This document shows, piece by piece, positions 43,424 through 52,513 of a stretch of DNA of 64,000 bases. The notes under the pieces were generated by a model. It was not told the origin of the DNA, did no database searches, and saw nothing but the letters and a program-made list of their open reading frames with translations. The stretch's first letter is position 1; the number at the start of each line of letters is the position of its first letter. Source of the DNA: Streptomyces sp. 1222.5 (GTDB lineage Bacteria > Actinomycetota > Actinomycetes > Streptomycetales > Streptomycetaceae); contig NZ_FNSZ01000001.1 in NCBI RefSeq assembly GCF_900105245.1, positions 930,001-994,000 of the forward strand, in the 5' to 3' direction. The position numbers were made by a program, and so were the translations under genes.

Positions 43424-44623
43424 GTGCGTCCCACCCGCGTCTCGCGTGCCGCCGCCGCGGCCGCCGCGCTGCTGCTCGCCGCCGCCTGCGGCTCCTCCTC
43501 CGGTTCCGGCGGGTCCTCCGCCACCGGGCTCAACCCGCCCGACCTCAAGGCCCCGACGAAGCTCGGGAAGACGGAGGGCCAGGTCAATCTGATCGCCTGG
43601 GCCGGCTACGTCGAGGACGGCTCGAACGACCCGAAGGTCGACTGGGTCAGCGACTTCGAGAAGCAGACAGGATGTCAGGTTCACTCCAAAGTCGCCGCCA
43701 GCTCGGACGAGATGGTCAAGCTGATGAAGACCGGCCAGTACGACGCCGTCTCCGCCTCCGGCGACGCCTCCCTGCGGCTGATCGCCTCCGGGGACGCGGC
43801 CCCGGTCAACACCGCCCTCGTCCCCAACTACAAGGACGTCTTCAGCGGGTTGAAGAACGGCGCCTGGAACTCCGTGAAGGGCCGCATGTACGGCATCCCG
43901 CACGGCCGGGGCGCCAACCTGCTGATGTACAACACCGAGAAGGTGAAGCCCGCGCCCACCTCCTGGTCCGCCGTGTTCGACGACGCCGGGCGTCACAAGG
44001 GACACGTCACCGCGTACGACTCGCCCATCTACATCGCCGACGCGGCCCTGTACCTGAAGGCCACCAAACCCGAGTTGAAGATCGAGAACCCCTACGCCCT
44101 CGACCAGAAGCAGTTCGACGCGGCCGTGGCCCTGCTCGAACAGCAGAACGCGGACATCGGCGAGTACTGGAGCGACTACCTCAAGGAGGTCTCCGCCTTC
44201 AAGAGCGGTGACTCGGTCGTCGGCACCACCTGGCAGGTCATCGCCGGCCTCACGGCCTCCGAGGGCGCCAAGGTCAAGGCGCTGGTGCCGAAGGAGGGTT
44301 CGACCGGCTGGTCCGACACCTGGATGGTCTCCGCGAAGGCCGCCCACCCCAACTGCGCCTACAAATGGCTCGACTGGATCGTCTCGCCCGAGGTCAACGC
44401 CCAGGTCGCCGAGTACTTCGGCGAGGCCCCGGCCAACTCCAAGGCGTGCGCGCGGACCAGCGACAAGCACTTCTGCACGGTCTACCACGCGGCCGACGAG
44501 AACTACTGGAAGCGGATCGCCTTCTGGAACACGCCCATCGAGCAGTGCCTCGACGGCCGCAAGGACGTCCGTTGCGTGCCGTACGCCAAGTGGGTGCAGG
44601 CCTGGACCGAGATCAAGGGCTGA
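43424..44623 (+). CDS. potD: polyamine-binding lipoprotein (solute-binding protein)
   Basis: A 399-residue lipoprotein. The signal peptide ends in the lipobox LLAAAC (Cys 22), followed by a Ser/Gly linker. The mature protein is a PotD-like solute-binding protein: GQVNLIAWAGYVEDG, YDAVSASGDASLRLIASGD, GIPHGRGANLLMYNTEKVK. It captures the substrate at the outer face of the membrane. It lies 36 bp after potA with its own GGAG site. Polyamines are the default substrate, but related proteins bind other amines or aminophosphonates. Confidence 0.88.
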   Translation: MRPTRVSRAAAAAAALLLAAACGSSSGSGGSSATGLNPPDLKAPTKLGKTEGQVNLIAWAGYVEDGSNDPKVDWVSDFEKQTGCQVHSKVAASSDEMVKLMKTGQYDAVSASGDASLRLIASGDAAPVNTALVPNYKDVFSGLKNGAWNSVKGRMYGIPHGRGANLLMYNTEKVKPAPTSWSAVFDDAGRHKGHVTAYDSPIYIADAALYLKATKPELKIENPYALDQKQFDAAVALLEQQNADIGEYWSDYLKEVSAFKSGDSVVGTTWQVIAGLTASEGAKVKALVPKEGSTGWSDTWMVSAKAAHPNCAYKWLDWIVSPEVNAQVAEYFGEAPANSKACARTSDKHFCTVYHAADENYWKRIAFWNTPIEQCLDGRKDVRCVPYAKWVQAWTEIKG

Positions 44624-44626
44624 GCC

Positions 44627-45520
44627 GTGACGACCGAAGTGACGACCGCCGCCGGCCGGGGAACCGTCCGGCGGCTCGCCGGAACGCTCCACCGCAGGCC
44701 CCGGCTGCGGCTGACCCTCCTGCTCACCGCGCCGCTGCTGTGGCTGGCCGTGCTCTACCTCGGCTCCCTGGCGGTCCTGTTCGTCTCGGCGTTCTGGACG
44801 ACCGACTCCTTCACCTCGCAGGTGGTCAAGGTCTGGTCGACGGACAACTTCCACGAGCTGTTCACCACCCCGGTCTTCCGTCAGGTGATCCTGCGCAGTG
44901 TGGGCGTCGCGCTCGCGGTGACCGCGTTGTGCGCCCTCATCGCCTTCCCGGTCGCCTTCTACACGGCCCGCGTGGCCCGGCCGCGCCTGCACCCCCTGCT
45001 CGTGGTGGCCGTCCTCACCCCGCTGTGGGCGAGTTACCTGGTCAAGGTGTACGCGTGGCGGCTGATCCTGTCCGAGGGCGGGCTCGCCGACTGGATGCTG
45101 GCCCCGCTCGGACTGAGCGGTCCCGGCTTCGGACTGCCGGCGACAATCCTCACGCTGACCTACCTGTGGCTGCCGTACATGATCCTGCCGATCCACACCG
45201 CCCTGGAGCAGCTCCCGGCCAATCTGCTCGACGCGTCGGCCGACCTCGGGGCGCGGGCCGGGCGGACCTTTCGGTCGGTGGTTTTGCCGATGGTGCTGCC
45301 CTCGGTGGCGGCCGGCTCGGTCTTCACCTTCTCGCTCAGCCTCGGTGACTACATCACCGTGCAGATCGTCGGCGGCAAGACGCAGCTGATCGGCAACCTC
45401 GTGTACTCCAACATCGAGCTGAACCTGCCCATGGCCGCCGCGCTGGGCACCGTACCCGTGGTCGTGATCGTCGTGTACCTGCTGGCGATCCGCCGCACGG
45501 GCGCCCTGAACAGCCTGTAG
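44627..45520 (+). CDS. potB: ABC transporter permease (PotB-like)
   Basis: A 297-residue inner-membrane permease with six or seven hydrophobic segments. The EAA loop that contacts the ATPase reads NLLDASADLGARAGRTFRSVVLPMVLPS. The N-terminus (about 1-30) is cytoplasmic and basic. It starts three bases after the solute-binding gene, indicating tight coupling. It forms the channel with the next gene product. Confidence 0.88.
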   Translation: MTTEVTTAAGRGTVRRLAGTLHRRPRLRLTLLLTAPLLWLAVLYLGSLAVLFVSAFWTTDSFTSQVVKVWSTDNFHELFTTPVFRQVILRSVGVALAVTALCALIAFPVAFYTARVARPRLHPLLVVAVLTPLWASYLVKVYAWRLILSEGGLADWMLAPLGLSGPGFGLPATILTLTYLWLPYMILPIHTALEQLPANLLDASADLGARAGRTFRSVVLPMVLPSVAAGSVFTFSLSLGDYITVQIVGGKTQLIGNLVYSNIELNLPMAAALGTVPVVVIVVYLLAIRRTGALNSL

Positions 45521-45552
45521 CCCGCCCCGAACGCCTGGAGAAGAAGAGCGCC

Positions 45553-46368
45553 ATGCATCTCAGCCGTACCGCGCGCGTCGCCCTGCGCATCGGCGCCGGG
45601 CTCGGTTTCGCGGTGATCTACGTCCCGCTCCTGCTCGTCCTCGTCAACTCCCTGAACCCGGACCGCAGCGCGAGCTGGCCGCCGCCGGGGCTCACCGTGC
45701 GCTGGTGGTCGGTGGCGCTGCACAACTCCGGTGCCCGCGACGCCCTGTGGGTCTCGGTGAAGGCGGGGCTGGGTGCCACCGCGATCGCGCTCGTCCTGGG
45801 CACGCTCGTGGCTTTCGCCGTCGCCCGCCACCGCTTCTTCGGCCGGGGCACCGTCTCCTTCGTCGTCGTGCTGCCGATCGCGCTGCCCGGCATCGTCACG
45901 GGCATCGCCCTCAACTCGGCCTTCAGCACGGTGCTGGAGCCCCTCGGAGTGGGTCTCGGGCTGTTCACGGTGATCGTCGGGCACGCCACGTTCTGTATCG
46001 TCGTGGTGTTCAACAACGTGGTGGCACGGCTGCGGCGCACGGCGGCCTCCTACGAGGAGGCGGCCATGGACCTCGGCGCGACCTCGTTCCGCGCGTTCGC
46101 CGACGTGACCTTCCCCCTGGTCCGCTCCGCCCTGCTGGCGGGCGGCCTGCTCGCCTTCGCCCTGTCCTTCGACGAGATCGTCGTCACGACCTTCACCGCG
46201 GGACCCGGCATCGAGACCCTCCCCATCTGGATCTTCGGCAACATGACCCGCCCGCAGCAGGCGCCGGTGGTGAACGTCGTGGCCGCCGTCCTGGTCCTGC
46301 TGTCGGTGATCCCGATCTACGTCGCCCAGCGTCTGTCCGCCGACACGGCGACGGCGAGCCGGGTATGA
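45553..46368 (+). CDS. potC: ABC transporter permease (PotC-like)
   Basis: A 271-residue permease with six hydrophobic segments. Its EAA loop is SYEEAAMDLGATSFRAFADVTFPLVRS. It pairs with the PotB-like subunit. It lies 32 bp downstream with GGAG before the ATG. This is the last transport gene of the operon; no polyamine catabolic genes follow in the window. Confidence 0.88.
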   Translation: MHLSRTARVALRIGAGLGFAVIYVPLLLVLVNSLNPDRSASWPPPGLTVRWWSVALHNSGARDALWVSVKAGLGATAIALVLGTLVAFAVARHRFFGRGTVSFVVVLPIALPGIVTGIALNSAFSTVLEPLGVGLGLFTVIVGHATFCIVVVFNNVVARLRRTAASYEEAAMDLGATSFRAFADVTFPLVRSALLAGGLLAFALSFDEIVVTTFTAGPGIETLPIWIFGNMTRPQQAPVVNVVAAVLVLLSVIPIYVAQRLSADTATASRV

Positions 46369-46420
46369 GGGGAACCATGGCCGGCCGACGACGGATCGTC
46401 CGCCACGACGGGAGGACCCC

Positions 46421-47101
46421 ATGAGCACAGCGCACCCCACACCTCCGGCGCGGACACTGCGGGCGGCCTACGAGGCCTCCGCCGCCGTGGTCGCGGGGCT
46501 CGGGGACGACGAGTCGTGGCTGCCGACCGGCTGTACGGGATGGGCCGTTCGGGATCTCGTCTTCCACTGCCTGCAGGACGCCCAGCGCGGGCTGGTGGCG
46601 CTGCACACGCCGGCGGACGGGGACACCGACCGGGACGCGGTGACGTACTGGCGGGACTGGCGGCCGAACACCACCGGGGCGGCGAACGGGCGGCGGTGGG
46701 TGCGGGTGAACGCGAGCATGTTCCTGGACTTCGGCCAGTTGCGGAGGCTGTATCTGGACACGCTGGCGGCGGCCGTGCACGCGGCGGACGCGGCCGATCC
46801 CGCGCGGCGCGTGGCCACCCAGGGGCACGTGCTGACCGCCGCGGACCTGATCGACACGCTCGCGGTGGAGGCGACCGTCCACCACCTCGACATGACCGTG
46901 CGGTTGCCCTCCGCCCCCGGACCCTCCGCCGAGGGGCTGGCCGCGGTGCGTGCCGTCCTGGACGGCCTGCTCGGCCGGCCCGCCCCGCCGGAATGGGGCG
47001 ACGCGCACTACGCCCGCGCCGGTACCGGGCGGGCCGCCCTCACCGACGCCGAGCGCGCCGCCCTCGGTCCGGCGGCGGACCGGTTCCCGCTGTTCGGCTG
47101 A
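46421..47101 (+). CDS. maleylpyruvate isomerase N-terminal / DinB-like domain protein
   Basis: A 226-residue protein with the four-helix DinB-like fold seen in mycothiol-dependent maleylpyruvate isomerases. ESWLPTGCTGWAVRDLVFHCLQDAQ contains the first metal His in the W(A/S)VRDLxxH pattern. LIDTLAVEATVHHLDMTVRL contains the second His pair. Such proteins use mycothiol or a metal to handle small molecules. The C-terminal catalytic domain of true isomerases is not evident, so the exact reaction is unknown. GGGAGG precedes the ATG. Confidence 0.75.
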   Translation: MSTAHPTPPARTLRAAYEASAAVVAGLGDDESWLPTGCTGWAVRDLVFHCLQDAQRGLVALHTPADGDTDRDAVTYWRDWRPNTTGAANGRRWVRVNASMFLDFGQLRRLYLDTLAAAVHAADAADPARRVATQGHVLTAADLIDTLAVEATVHHLDMTVRLPSAPGPSAEGLAAVRAVLDGLLGRPAPPEWGDAHYARAGTGRAALTDAERAALGPAADRFPLFG

Positions 47102-47197
47102 GGACCGCCGGCGGCACACACCCAACACGGGGACACCCGTGGGCGACATCTGCGCGGTGCGGGGCATGCCGGGCGGACAGATGGAAACCTGCGCCCC

Positions 47198-47479
47198 ATG
47201 AACAACCCTCCCAGCATCAACAATTACGTCGACCGGGTCACCGCGGGTCCCGGCGGGGCGATGACCGAAGAGGTCGGCGTCATCACCGGCGATCTCACCG
47301 TCGCGACGATCCTGCTGTCGGACGGCCGCAGTGCGCGCGTCGCCGTCCAGCACTCCGACGGCGACACCTGGTACACCCTCAGCGGCAGCCCCGCCCCGGT
47401 GCCGCAGGGCCAACTCGCGGCCTACCACCGGGACCTGCTCGGCCGTATCCGCCGGGGCGGCGGAACACGCGCCACCTGA
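47198..47479 (+). CDS. small hypothetical protein
   Basis: A 93-residue soluble protein I do not recognise. It begins MNNPPSINNYVDRVTAGPGG and has a beta-strand pattern in the middle (VGVITGDLTVATILLSDGRSARVAV; DGDTWYTLSGSP), with a helical, basic end. Codon usage fits a real gene (G/C third positions). No signal peptide or membrane segment is seen. It lies between the DinB-like gene and two tiny membrane-protein genes. Confidence 0.55.
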   Translation: MNNPPSINNYVDRVTAGPGGAMTEEVGVITGDLTVATILLSDGRSARVAVQHSDGDTWYTLSGSPAPVPQGQLAAYHRDLLGRIRRGGGTRAT

Positions 47480-47648
47480 GTCCCGCGGGTCCGGAGCGGG
47501 AGTCGGCCGGATCCGCTGCGTGAGAAGGCTTCCCATGGGTAACCGGCGATGTCATGAACACGTTGACACAGTGCCCGCAGAGGGCGCCACGCCGTCCGGG
47601 CTCGCGACCGCCGACCGTGGCCACGGCCACCGGCCCGGGGAGGTAACC

Positions 47649-47813
47649 GTGCTCTTCCTTGTCGTCGCCCTGCTCCTGCTGGGCATCGTCGTGGGGGCCG
47701 CCGCCTATCTCCCCTGGCCCGTCGCCCTGTTACTCGGCTGCTTCATCGCCGGCTGGCTCGTCGTCTTCGCGGGACGCGAGCGGCGGCGCCGCAACCGGAC
47801 GAGGAGGGCCTGA
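47649..47813 (+). CDS. small membrane protein (54 residues)
   Basis: Two hydrophobic segments (LFLVVALLLLGIVVGAAAYL and VALLLGCFIAGWLVVFAG) and a basic tail RERRRRNRTRRA, which should face the cytoplasm. The GTG at 47649 has GGAGG six bases upstream. It is followed two bases after its stop by the DUF4190-like gene, so the two form an operon. The function is unknown. Confidence 0.6.
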   Translation: MLFLVVALLLLGIVVGAAAYLPWPVALLLGCFIAGWLVVFAGRERRRRNRTRRA

Positions 47814-47815
47814 CC

Positions 47816-48091
47816 ATGCGGCTGACCGCGCCACCCTCGCGCCGGACGGGCCGGCAGGACACCGAAGGCATGGCCGTGGCCTCCTTCGTCCTCGGCCTCG
47901 TCGGGCTGCTCGTCCTCAACATCGTTCTCGGCCCCATCGCCATCGTGCTGGCCGTCATCGCCCTGCGCCGGGACACCCCGCGCCGCTTCCGCGCCTGGCT
48001 GGGACTGGGGCTGGGCGTCGCCGACCTGGTCGTCCTCGCCCTCCTGGCGGCCGGACAGGGAACGGCGAGCTGGTCGGTGTGGGGCGGCTGA
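47816..48091 (+). CDS. DUF4190-like small membrane protein
   Basis: A 91-residue protein. The core GMAVASFVLGLVGLLVLNIVLGPIAIVLAVIALRR followed by LGLGLGVADLVVLALL is the pattern of DUF4190 (two to three membrane helices with a short basic loop). These are common, small envelope proteins without known role. It is coupled to the upstream small membrane protein. Confidence 0.7.
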   Translation: MRLTAPPSRRTGRQDTEGMAVASFVLGLVGLLVLNIVLGPIAIVLAVIALRRDTPRRFRAWLGLGLGVADLVVLALLAAGQGTASWSVWGG

Positions 48092-48142
48092 GCACCCGGT
48101 GACCCGCGCGCCGGGTTTCGGCGGCCGCCCCTGGGGGAGTCG

Positions 48143-48916
48143 GTGCCCGTGGTCTCGTACGGGCCTGAACAACGCGTGTACGTTCCCGAGCTGCGGGCCG
48201 ACTGGCTGACCCAGACGTCCGTGCACTGGGCCTACTCCCCCGACCAGGTCCAGCGCCTGCTGCCGGACGGACTCGCCGTGGACACGTTCGGCGGATCGGC
48301 GTGGGTGAGTCTCACGCCGTTCGTCATGGCCGGTGTGCGGCCACCGGGGTTCCGCGCCGCACTGCGCCCGTTCGCCGAGACCAACCTGCGCACCTATGTG
48401 CGCGGGCCCGACGGCCGGGACGGGCTGTGGTTCCTGTCCCTCGAGGTCGCCTCCCCGGTGATGCTGGCCGCCCGCGCGGTCGGGATGCCCTACCACCTGG
48501 GCCGCCTGCGGCTGAACCGGCACGCGGGGGCCCTGGAGTACACCGGTGCCCGGCGCGGCGGCCACCCCCGCTATCGCCTGGCCGTCCGCCCGGGCGAGCC
48601 GATCCGGCCCACCCGCCGGGACGTGTGGCTGACCTCGCGGTGGCGGGCGTACACCCGCAGGTGCGGTGTGCTGTGGGAGACGCCCGTCGAACACGCGCCC
48701 TGGCCTCTGCGCGAAGCGCACGTCGACGTCGTCGAGGAGTCCCTCGTCCGGGCGGCCGGGCTGCCCGCGCCCACGGCCGTACCGCTCGCGCACTTCTCCG
48801 ACGGGGTGCGCGATGTGCGCCTGGGTGTCTCGCATCCGGTCCGGCCGGCCCGGGGGCACCCGGCCGGACCGAGGACACCCGTGGCGCACCCCGCGACAGG
48901 AAGGGAACGGCCGTGA
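48143..48916 (+). CDS. DUF2071 (YqjF-like) protein
   Basis: A 257-residue protein of the YqjF/DUF2071 family. Landmarks are WLTQTSVHWAYSPDQVQRLLPDGLAVDTFGGSAWVSLTPF near the start, FAETNLRTYVRGPDGRDGLWFLSLE in the middle, and LTSRWRAYTRR later. The acetoacetate-decarboxylase-like fold is predicted for the family; no activity is known. The GTG at 48143 follows GGGGGAG. Confidence 0.78.
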   Translation: MPVVSYGPEQRVYVPELRADWLTQTSVHWAYSPDQVQRLLPDGLAVDTFGGSAWVSLTPFVMAGVRPPGFRAALRPFAETNLRTYVRGPDGRDGLWFLSLEVASPVMLAARAVGMPYHLGRLRLNRHAGALEYTGARRGGHPRYRLAVRPGEPIRPTRRDVWLTSRWRAYTRRCGVLWETPVEHAPWPLREAHVDVVEESLVRAAGLPAPTAVPLAHFSDGVRDVRLGVSHPVRPARGHPAGPRTPVAHPATGRERP

Positions 48917-48980
48917 ACCCGCCCAGGGCCGTGGCACGGAGCGTGGGACCGGTGGCGGGCCGGCACCCCGGCCCGGGCGG

Positions 48981-50249
48981 ATGAACCCCCACGGGCCCGG
49001 CGGCGCCCGGGCCGCCCGGCTGCGGTTCGACGGCTGGATCGCCGGTGTCGGCACCACGTCGGGCACCCGTCTGGTGCTCGGCCACTGGCCCCGCTCTCCC
49101 TTCGGCCCGTTCAGCGACGTGATGGTCGAGACGCCCGACGGCCACCGCACCCTGCTGGCGCCCACCCGGCGGATCGCGGACTTCGTCGCCGGCACCTACG
49201 CCTTCGACGAGGTCCGGGTCGTACCGGTGCTGGTGCGTGTCACCGGTGACCACTGGTCGGTCGACGCGGGCCCGCTGCTCCGGCTGCGTCTGGCCGTCGG
49301 CCGCAGAGGAGTGCCGGGGCTGCTGCTCAGGGCGGTGCCCGGAGCACTCGCGGGCCGGCCCTCCTGGACGGCGGTGACCGATCCGCTCGCCCGCGTGCTG
49401 CTCGGCACCCGCACCCGCGGCACCGCCGGCGGCGGACGGCGCGAATGGTACGGCGCCCGCGACCTGCGACTGATCACCGGGGCGACCGCCGTCCACGAAG
49501 GGCGCGACCTCGGCCGCCTCTCCCCCGTCGAACCCGCCGTGCGCTTCGGGTTCGGCTCGACGCCCCGTACGCCCAGCCTGGTGCGTGTCACGACGACGGT
49601 GGGCACGGCCGCGCCGGTCGCGCCACGTCGCCGGACCCGTCCCTCCACCGGCACACGGCGTGGGCTCCCCCGCCCCTCCCCACGAAGGAGACCCGTCATG
49701 AACGGCCCGTCACCGAACCGCGCGCTCGCGTCCGAGTCGGCCCGCGGTACCGCCATGAAGCTGCTCGCCATCTATCTCAACGACCACCTGGCCGGGGCCA
49801 CCGCGGGCGTCGAGCGGGCCGCCCATCTGGCACGCGCCACCCGAGGCTCCGCACTGGGCCGCGCCGTCGCTCCCGTCGCCGCCGAGATCAGGGAGGACCG
49901 GGCCGCGCTGCTCGGCATCATGCGCGATCTGGACGTCTCCGTACGCCGCTACAAGGTCTGGGCGGGCTGGGCGGCCGAACGCGCGAGCCGGCTCAAGGCC
50001 AACGGCCGCCTGGTACGGCGCTCGCCGCTCAGCACCGTGCTGGAGCTGGAGGCGCTGCGCATGGCCGTGGAGGGCAAGGCGGCCGGCTGGCAGACCCTGC
50101 GCCGGCTGACCGCGACGGACGACCGCCTGGACCCCCGGCTTCTCGACGACCTCCTCGAACGGGCCCGGCGCCAGCAGGACACGGTGGAGGAGTGGCGGGT
50201 GCGTCAGGCGGACACGGCCCTGCGCACGGCGGACCGCGTGACACCGTGA
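48981..50249 (+). CDS. two-domain hypothetical protein, apparent fusion of two neighbouring genes
   Basis: One uninterrupted frame of 422 residues. The first part (about 1-200) contains LVLGHWPRSPFGPFSDVMVETPDGHRTLLAPTRRIADFVAGTYAFDEV and RTRGTAGGGRREWYGARDLR, a pattern I have seen in stand-alone actinomycete proteins of unknown function. A Pro/Arg-rich stretch follows. Then an ATG at 49698, with AAGGAG seven bases before it, opens what looks like a second, helical protein (KLLAIYLNDHLAGATAGVERAAHLAR ... RRQQDTVEEWRVRQADTALR). Either this is a natural gene fusion by loss of a stop codon, or the second gene is still translated on its own from 49698. Confidence 0.6.
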   Translation: MNPHGPGGARAARLRFDGWIAGVGTTSGTRLVLGHWPRSPFGPFSDVMVETPDGHRTLLAPTRRIADFVAGTYAFDEVRVVPVLVRVTGDHWSVDAGPLLRLRLAVGRRGVPGLLLRAVPGALAGRPSWTAVTDPLARVLLGTRTRGTAGGGRREWYGARDLRLITGATAVHEGRDLGRLSPVEPAVRFGFGSTPRTPSLVRVTTTVGTAAPVAPRRRTRPSTGTRRGLPRPSPRRRPVMNGPSPNRALASESARGTAMKLLAIYLNDHLAGATAGVERAAHLARATRGSALGRAVAPVAAEIREDRAALLGIMRDLDVSVRRYKVWAGWAAERASRLKANGRLVRRSPLSTVLELEALRMAVEGKAAGWQTLRRLTATDDRLDPRLLDDLLERARRQQDTVEEWRVRQADTALRTADRVTP

Positions 50250-50336
50250 CCGGAAACCGTCCCGGCGCCCACCGCGTCCCCGGACGCCCTGCGGGCGGGC
50301 CCGCCGCTCCCGGGTCCTGCTCGTACCGGCGGGGTG

Positions 50337-50756
50337 TCAGCGCGTGGGTACGGCCGCGCTGATGTGGCCCAGCGTGGACTCGGGGTCGTACTCCAGAGCG
50401 ACGTCGCCCAGGGCGACGATGCCGACCACCCTCCCGTCCTCGACCACCGGCAGCCGGCGCAGCGCCTTGCCGCGCATGAGCTGCACGGCACGGTCGACGT
50501 CGTCGTCCGGCGCGACGGTGACCAGCTCGCTGCTGCACGCCTCGGCCACCGTTCGTCCGGTGACGTCCCCGCAGTCGGCGAGGATGCGCACGGTCAGGTC
50601 GCGGTCGGTGACCAGGCCGCGCAGCCGGTCGCCCGCGCAGACGAGGACCGCGCCGATGTCCTCGTCGCGCATGCGGACGGCGACCTCGCAGACCGGGGTC
50701 TCCGGCGTCACCGTGATCGGATTGCAGGTCATGATCTCGCGGACCGCCTGCGTCAT
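50337..50756 (-). CDS. CBS-domain pair protein
   Basis: A 139-residue protein formed by two CBS motifs (VREIMTCNPITVTPETPVCEVAVRMRDEDIGAVLVC ... GLVTDRDLTVRIL and TVAEACSSELVTVAPDDDVDRAVQLMRGKALRRLPVVEDGRVVGIVALGDVAL). Such Bateman modules bind AMP, ATP or related ligands and act as small energy or redox sensors. It has no other domain. AGGAGG precedes the ATG. It is convergent with the upstream fused gene. Confidence 0.88.
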   Translation of the reverse strand: MTQAVREIMTCNPITVTPETPVCEVAVRMRDEDIGAVLVCAGDRLRGLVTDRDLTVRILADCGDVTGRTVAEACSSELVTVAPDDDVDRAVQLMRGKALRRLPVVEDGRVVGIVALGDVALEYDPESTLGHISAAVPTR

Positions 50757-50900
50757 GCGCTCCTCCTCGTCCCTCGCCCCGGCGCCCTCGTCGGGCAGGT
50801 ACCCCGGATTCGGCCGGACCCGGCGCGGCGGCGCCGCCTTTCGTAGGCTGAGGAGCCCCGAGCCTTCCCCGGGAGATCCGCCGGCAGGCAGGAGACCGTC

Positions 50901-51782
50901 GTGATCGAACTGGCCGCGGCGTTCGCCGTCGCGGGAGCGGCGAGCAACGCCGTGGGCACCGCGTTCCAGCGGAAGGCGGCCTCGGCCAGCAGCCGCGGTG
51001 GTCTGCGGCTGCTCGTGGAGCTGGTCCACCGGCCCTTCTGGGTGATCGGCATGGCCGGGGTCATCTGCGCCGCGCTCTTCCAGAGCCTGGCGCTGGTCAA
51101 CGGCCCGCTCGCGCTGGTGCAGCCGCTGTTCATCCTGGAGCTGCCGTTCGCCCTGCTCGTCGCCGCCCCGCTGATGCACCGGCGCCTCCCCCACTCGGGC
51201 TGGTGGGGTGTCGGCGGCTGCGTGGCGGGCCTCGCCGTCCTGCTCGTCGCGGCCGCGCCGCACGGCGCGACCGACCACGCGCCGCTCGTCCGCTGGATCC
51301 CGGCCCTGTGCCTGTGTGTGGGCGCGATGGCGGCCGCCGTGCTCCTCGCCGGACGGGGGCGCCCGCCCGCTCGGCGTGCGGCACTACTGGCGGCCGCCTC
51401 CGCCATCGGCAACGCGATGACCGCCGCTCTCCTGAAATCGGCCAGCGGCACCTTCGCCGACCAGGGCTTCACGGCGTTCCTGCGGTCCTGGCAGACGTAC
51501 GGCTTCGCGCTGGCCGGCGTCGCCTCCGTGCTCCTGCTGGAGAACGCCCTCCAGGCCGGTCCGCTCGCGGCCGCCCAGCCGGCGCTGACCATCGGCGACG
51601 CGGTGGTCAGCCTGACCCTGGGCATCTTTCTGTTCGCCGAGCGGATCCGCACCGGCTGGTGGCTCGTGCCGGAGGCCGGCGGCGCGCTGCTGATCGTCGC
51701 GGGCGTCCTGGTGCTGAGCAAGGCCGTCCAGCGCATCGTGGTGCTGCCGGCCCCGGCGGAGGAGCGGCACATGGCCACGTGA
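50901..51782 (+). CDS. DMT superfamily membrane transporter
   Basis: A 293-residue protein with nine or ten hydrophobic segments in two repeats. It starts in a segment with the SNAVGTAFQRKA pattern (ELAAAFAVAGAASNAVGTAF), common in the NIPA/DMT-like actinomycete group, and LALVNGPLALVQPLFILELPFALL is a typical helix pair of EamA domains. The second repeat begins near AAAVLLAGRG and ends with TIGDAVVSLTLGIFLFAERI. Substrate is unknown. The GTG start follows an AGGAGA site. It is divergent from the CBS-domain gene. Confidence 0.82.
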   Translation: MIELAAAFAVAGAASNAVGTAFQRKAASASSRGGLRLLVELVHRPFWVIGMAGVICAALFQSLALVNGPLALVQPLFILELPFALLVAAPLMHRRLPHSGWWGVGGCVAGLAVLLVAAAPHGATDHAPLVRWIPALCLCVGAMAAAVLLAGRGRPPARRAALLAAASAIGNAMTAALLKSASGTFADQGFTAFLRSWQTYGFALAGVASVLLLENALQAGPLAAAQPALTIGDAVVSLTLGIFLFAERIRTGWWLVPEAGGALLIVAGVLVLSKAVQRIVVLPAPAEERHMAT

Positions 51783-51852
51783 GCGACGTGCGGCGCTCAG
51801 GCGGGAGTGCGGCACGCCCCCTGATCTGCTCCGTCCCGGCCCGGCGCCCTTC

Positions 51853-52482
51853 CTACCCGCCCGCGATCCCGTCGATCCAGGACTGGAGCCGCTCCCCCTG
51901 GGCCGCCATCAAGCCGGGGTCGCGCAGGGTGTTGGTGAGGACCGACATGCCCTGGTAGGCCGCGACGAGTTCGACGGCGAGCGCGGCGGCGTCCGCGCGG
52001 CCGAGCCGGGCGAACTGGGACTCCACCCAGTCGATCAGTGCCCGCATGACCTCGGCGGCGGCCACATCCAGCCCGTCGTCCCGCTTGTCGAGTTCGGTGG
52101 CGAGGGTGCCGAAGGGACAGCCGAACCGCGCCGCCGTCTCCCGCTGGTCGACCCAGCCGGCCACCAGGGCCTTCAGCCTGGCGGCCGGATCGGGAAGCTC
52201 GTCCAGACGGGCCGTGAGCGCGTCGAGCTGCTCGCTGTGGGCGTCCACGGCGGCCTCGACCAGCTGGTCCTTGGTCTTGAAGTAGTAGTAGACGTTGCCG
52301 AGCGGGACCTCGGCCGTGCGGGCGATGTCGCCGAGAGTGGTCTTCTCCACGCCCTGCTCGTGGAAGACCCGGACGGCCGCCCGCACCAGCGCCTCGCGCT
52401 TGCCGCCGCGGCCGGACCGGCCCGACCGCGCCTCGGCCCCCGCCGGAGATTTTGAGTCAGTCACCTGACTAACCATAGACAC
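51853..52482 (-). CDS. TetR/AcrR family regulator of the NmrA-like gene
   Basis: A 209-residue repressor. The HTH is TTLGDIARTAEVPLGNVYYYFKTKDQLV (about 47-75). The C-terminal part contains ARFGCPFGTLATELDKRD, typical of the TetR_C subgroup that includes quinone/aldehyde-responsive repressors. It lies divergent from the NmrA-like oxidoreductase gene. Two related dyads (AGTCAG-N4-CTGACT in its own start region and AGTTAG-N4-CTAACT next to the partner gene) show how it probably represses both. Confidence 0.88.
   Translation of the reverse strand: MSMVSQVTDSKSPAGAEARSGRSGRGGKREALVRAAVRVFHEQGVEKTTLGDIARTAEVPLGNVYYYFKTKDQLVEAAVDAHSEQLDALTARLDELPDPAARLKALVAGWVDQRETAARFGCPFGTLATELDKRDDGLDVAAAEVMRALIDWVESQFARLGRADAAALAVELVAAYQGMSVLTNTLRDPGLMAAQGERLQSWIDGIAGG
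52455..52470. promoter_or_regulatory. TetR operator at its own gene
   Basis: AGTCAGTCACCTGACT, perfect 6-bp arms with a 4-base spacer, inside the first codons of the TetR gene. It has the same architecture as the second site at 52514. Confidence 0.7.
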
Positions 52483-52513
52483 CGATCACCCGGGGGTCCT
52501 AACCTCTCGACTT

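Noticed and set aside
42311..45196. A 961-codon open frame on the minus strand opposite the potABCD operon
   Set aside because: It is antisense to four genes with clear catalytic motifs. Its composition (Gly/Asp/Val-rich) is typical of shadow frames.
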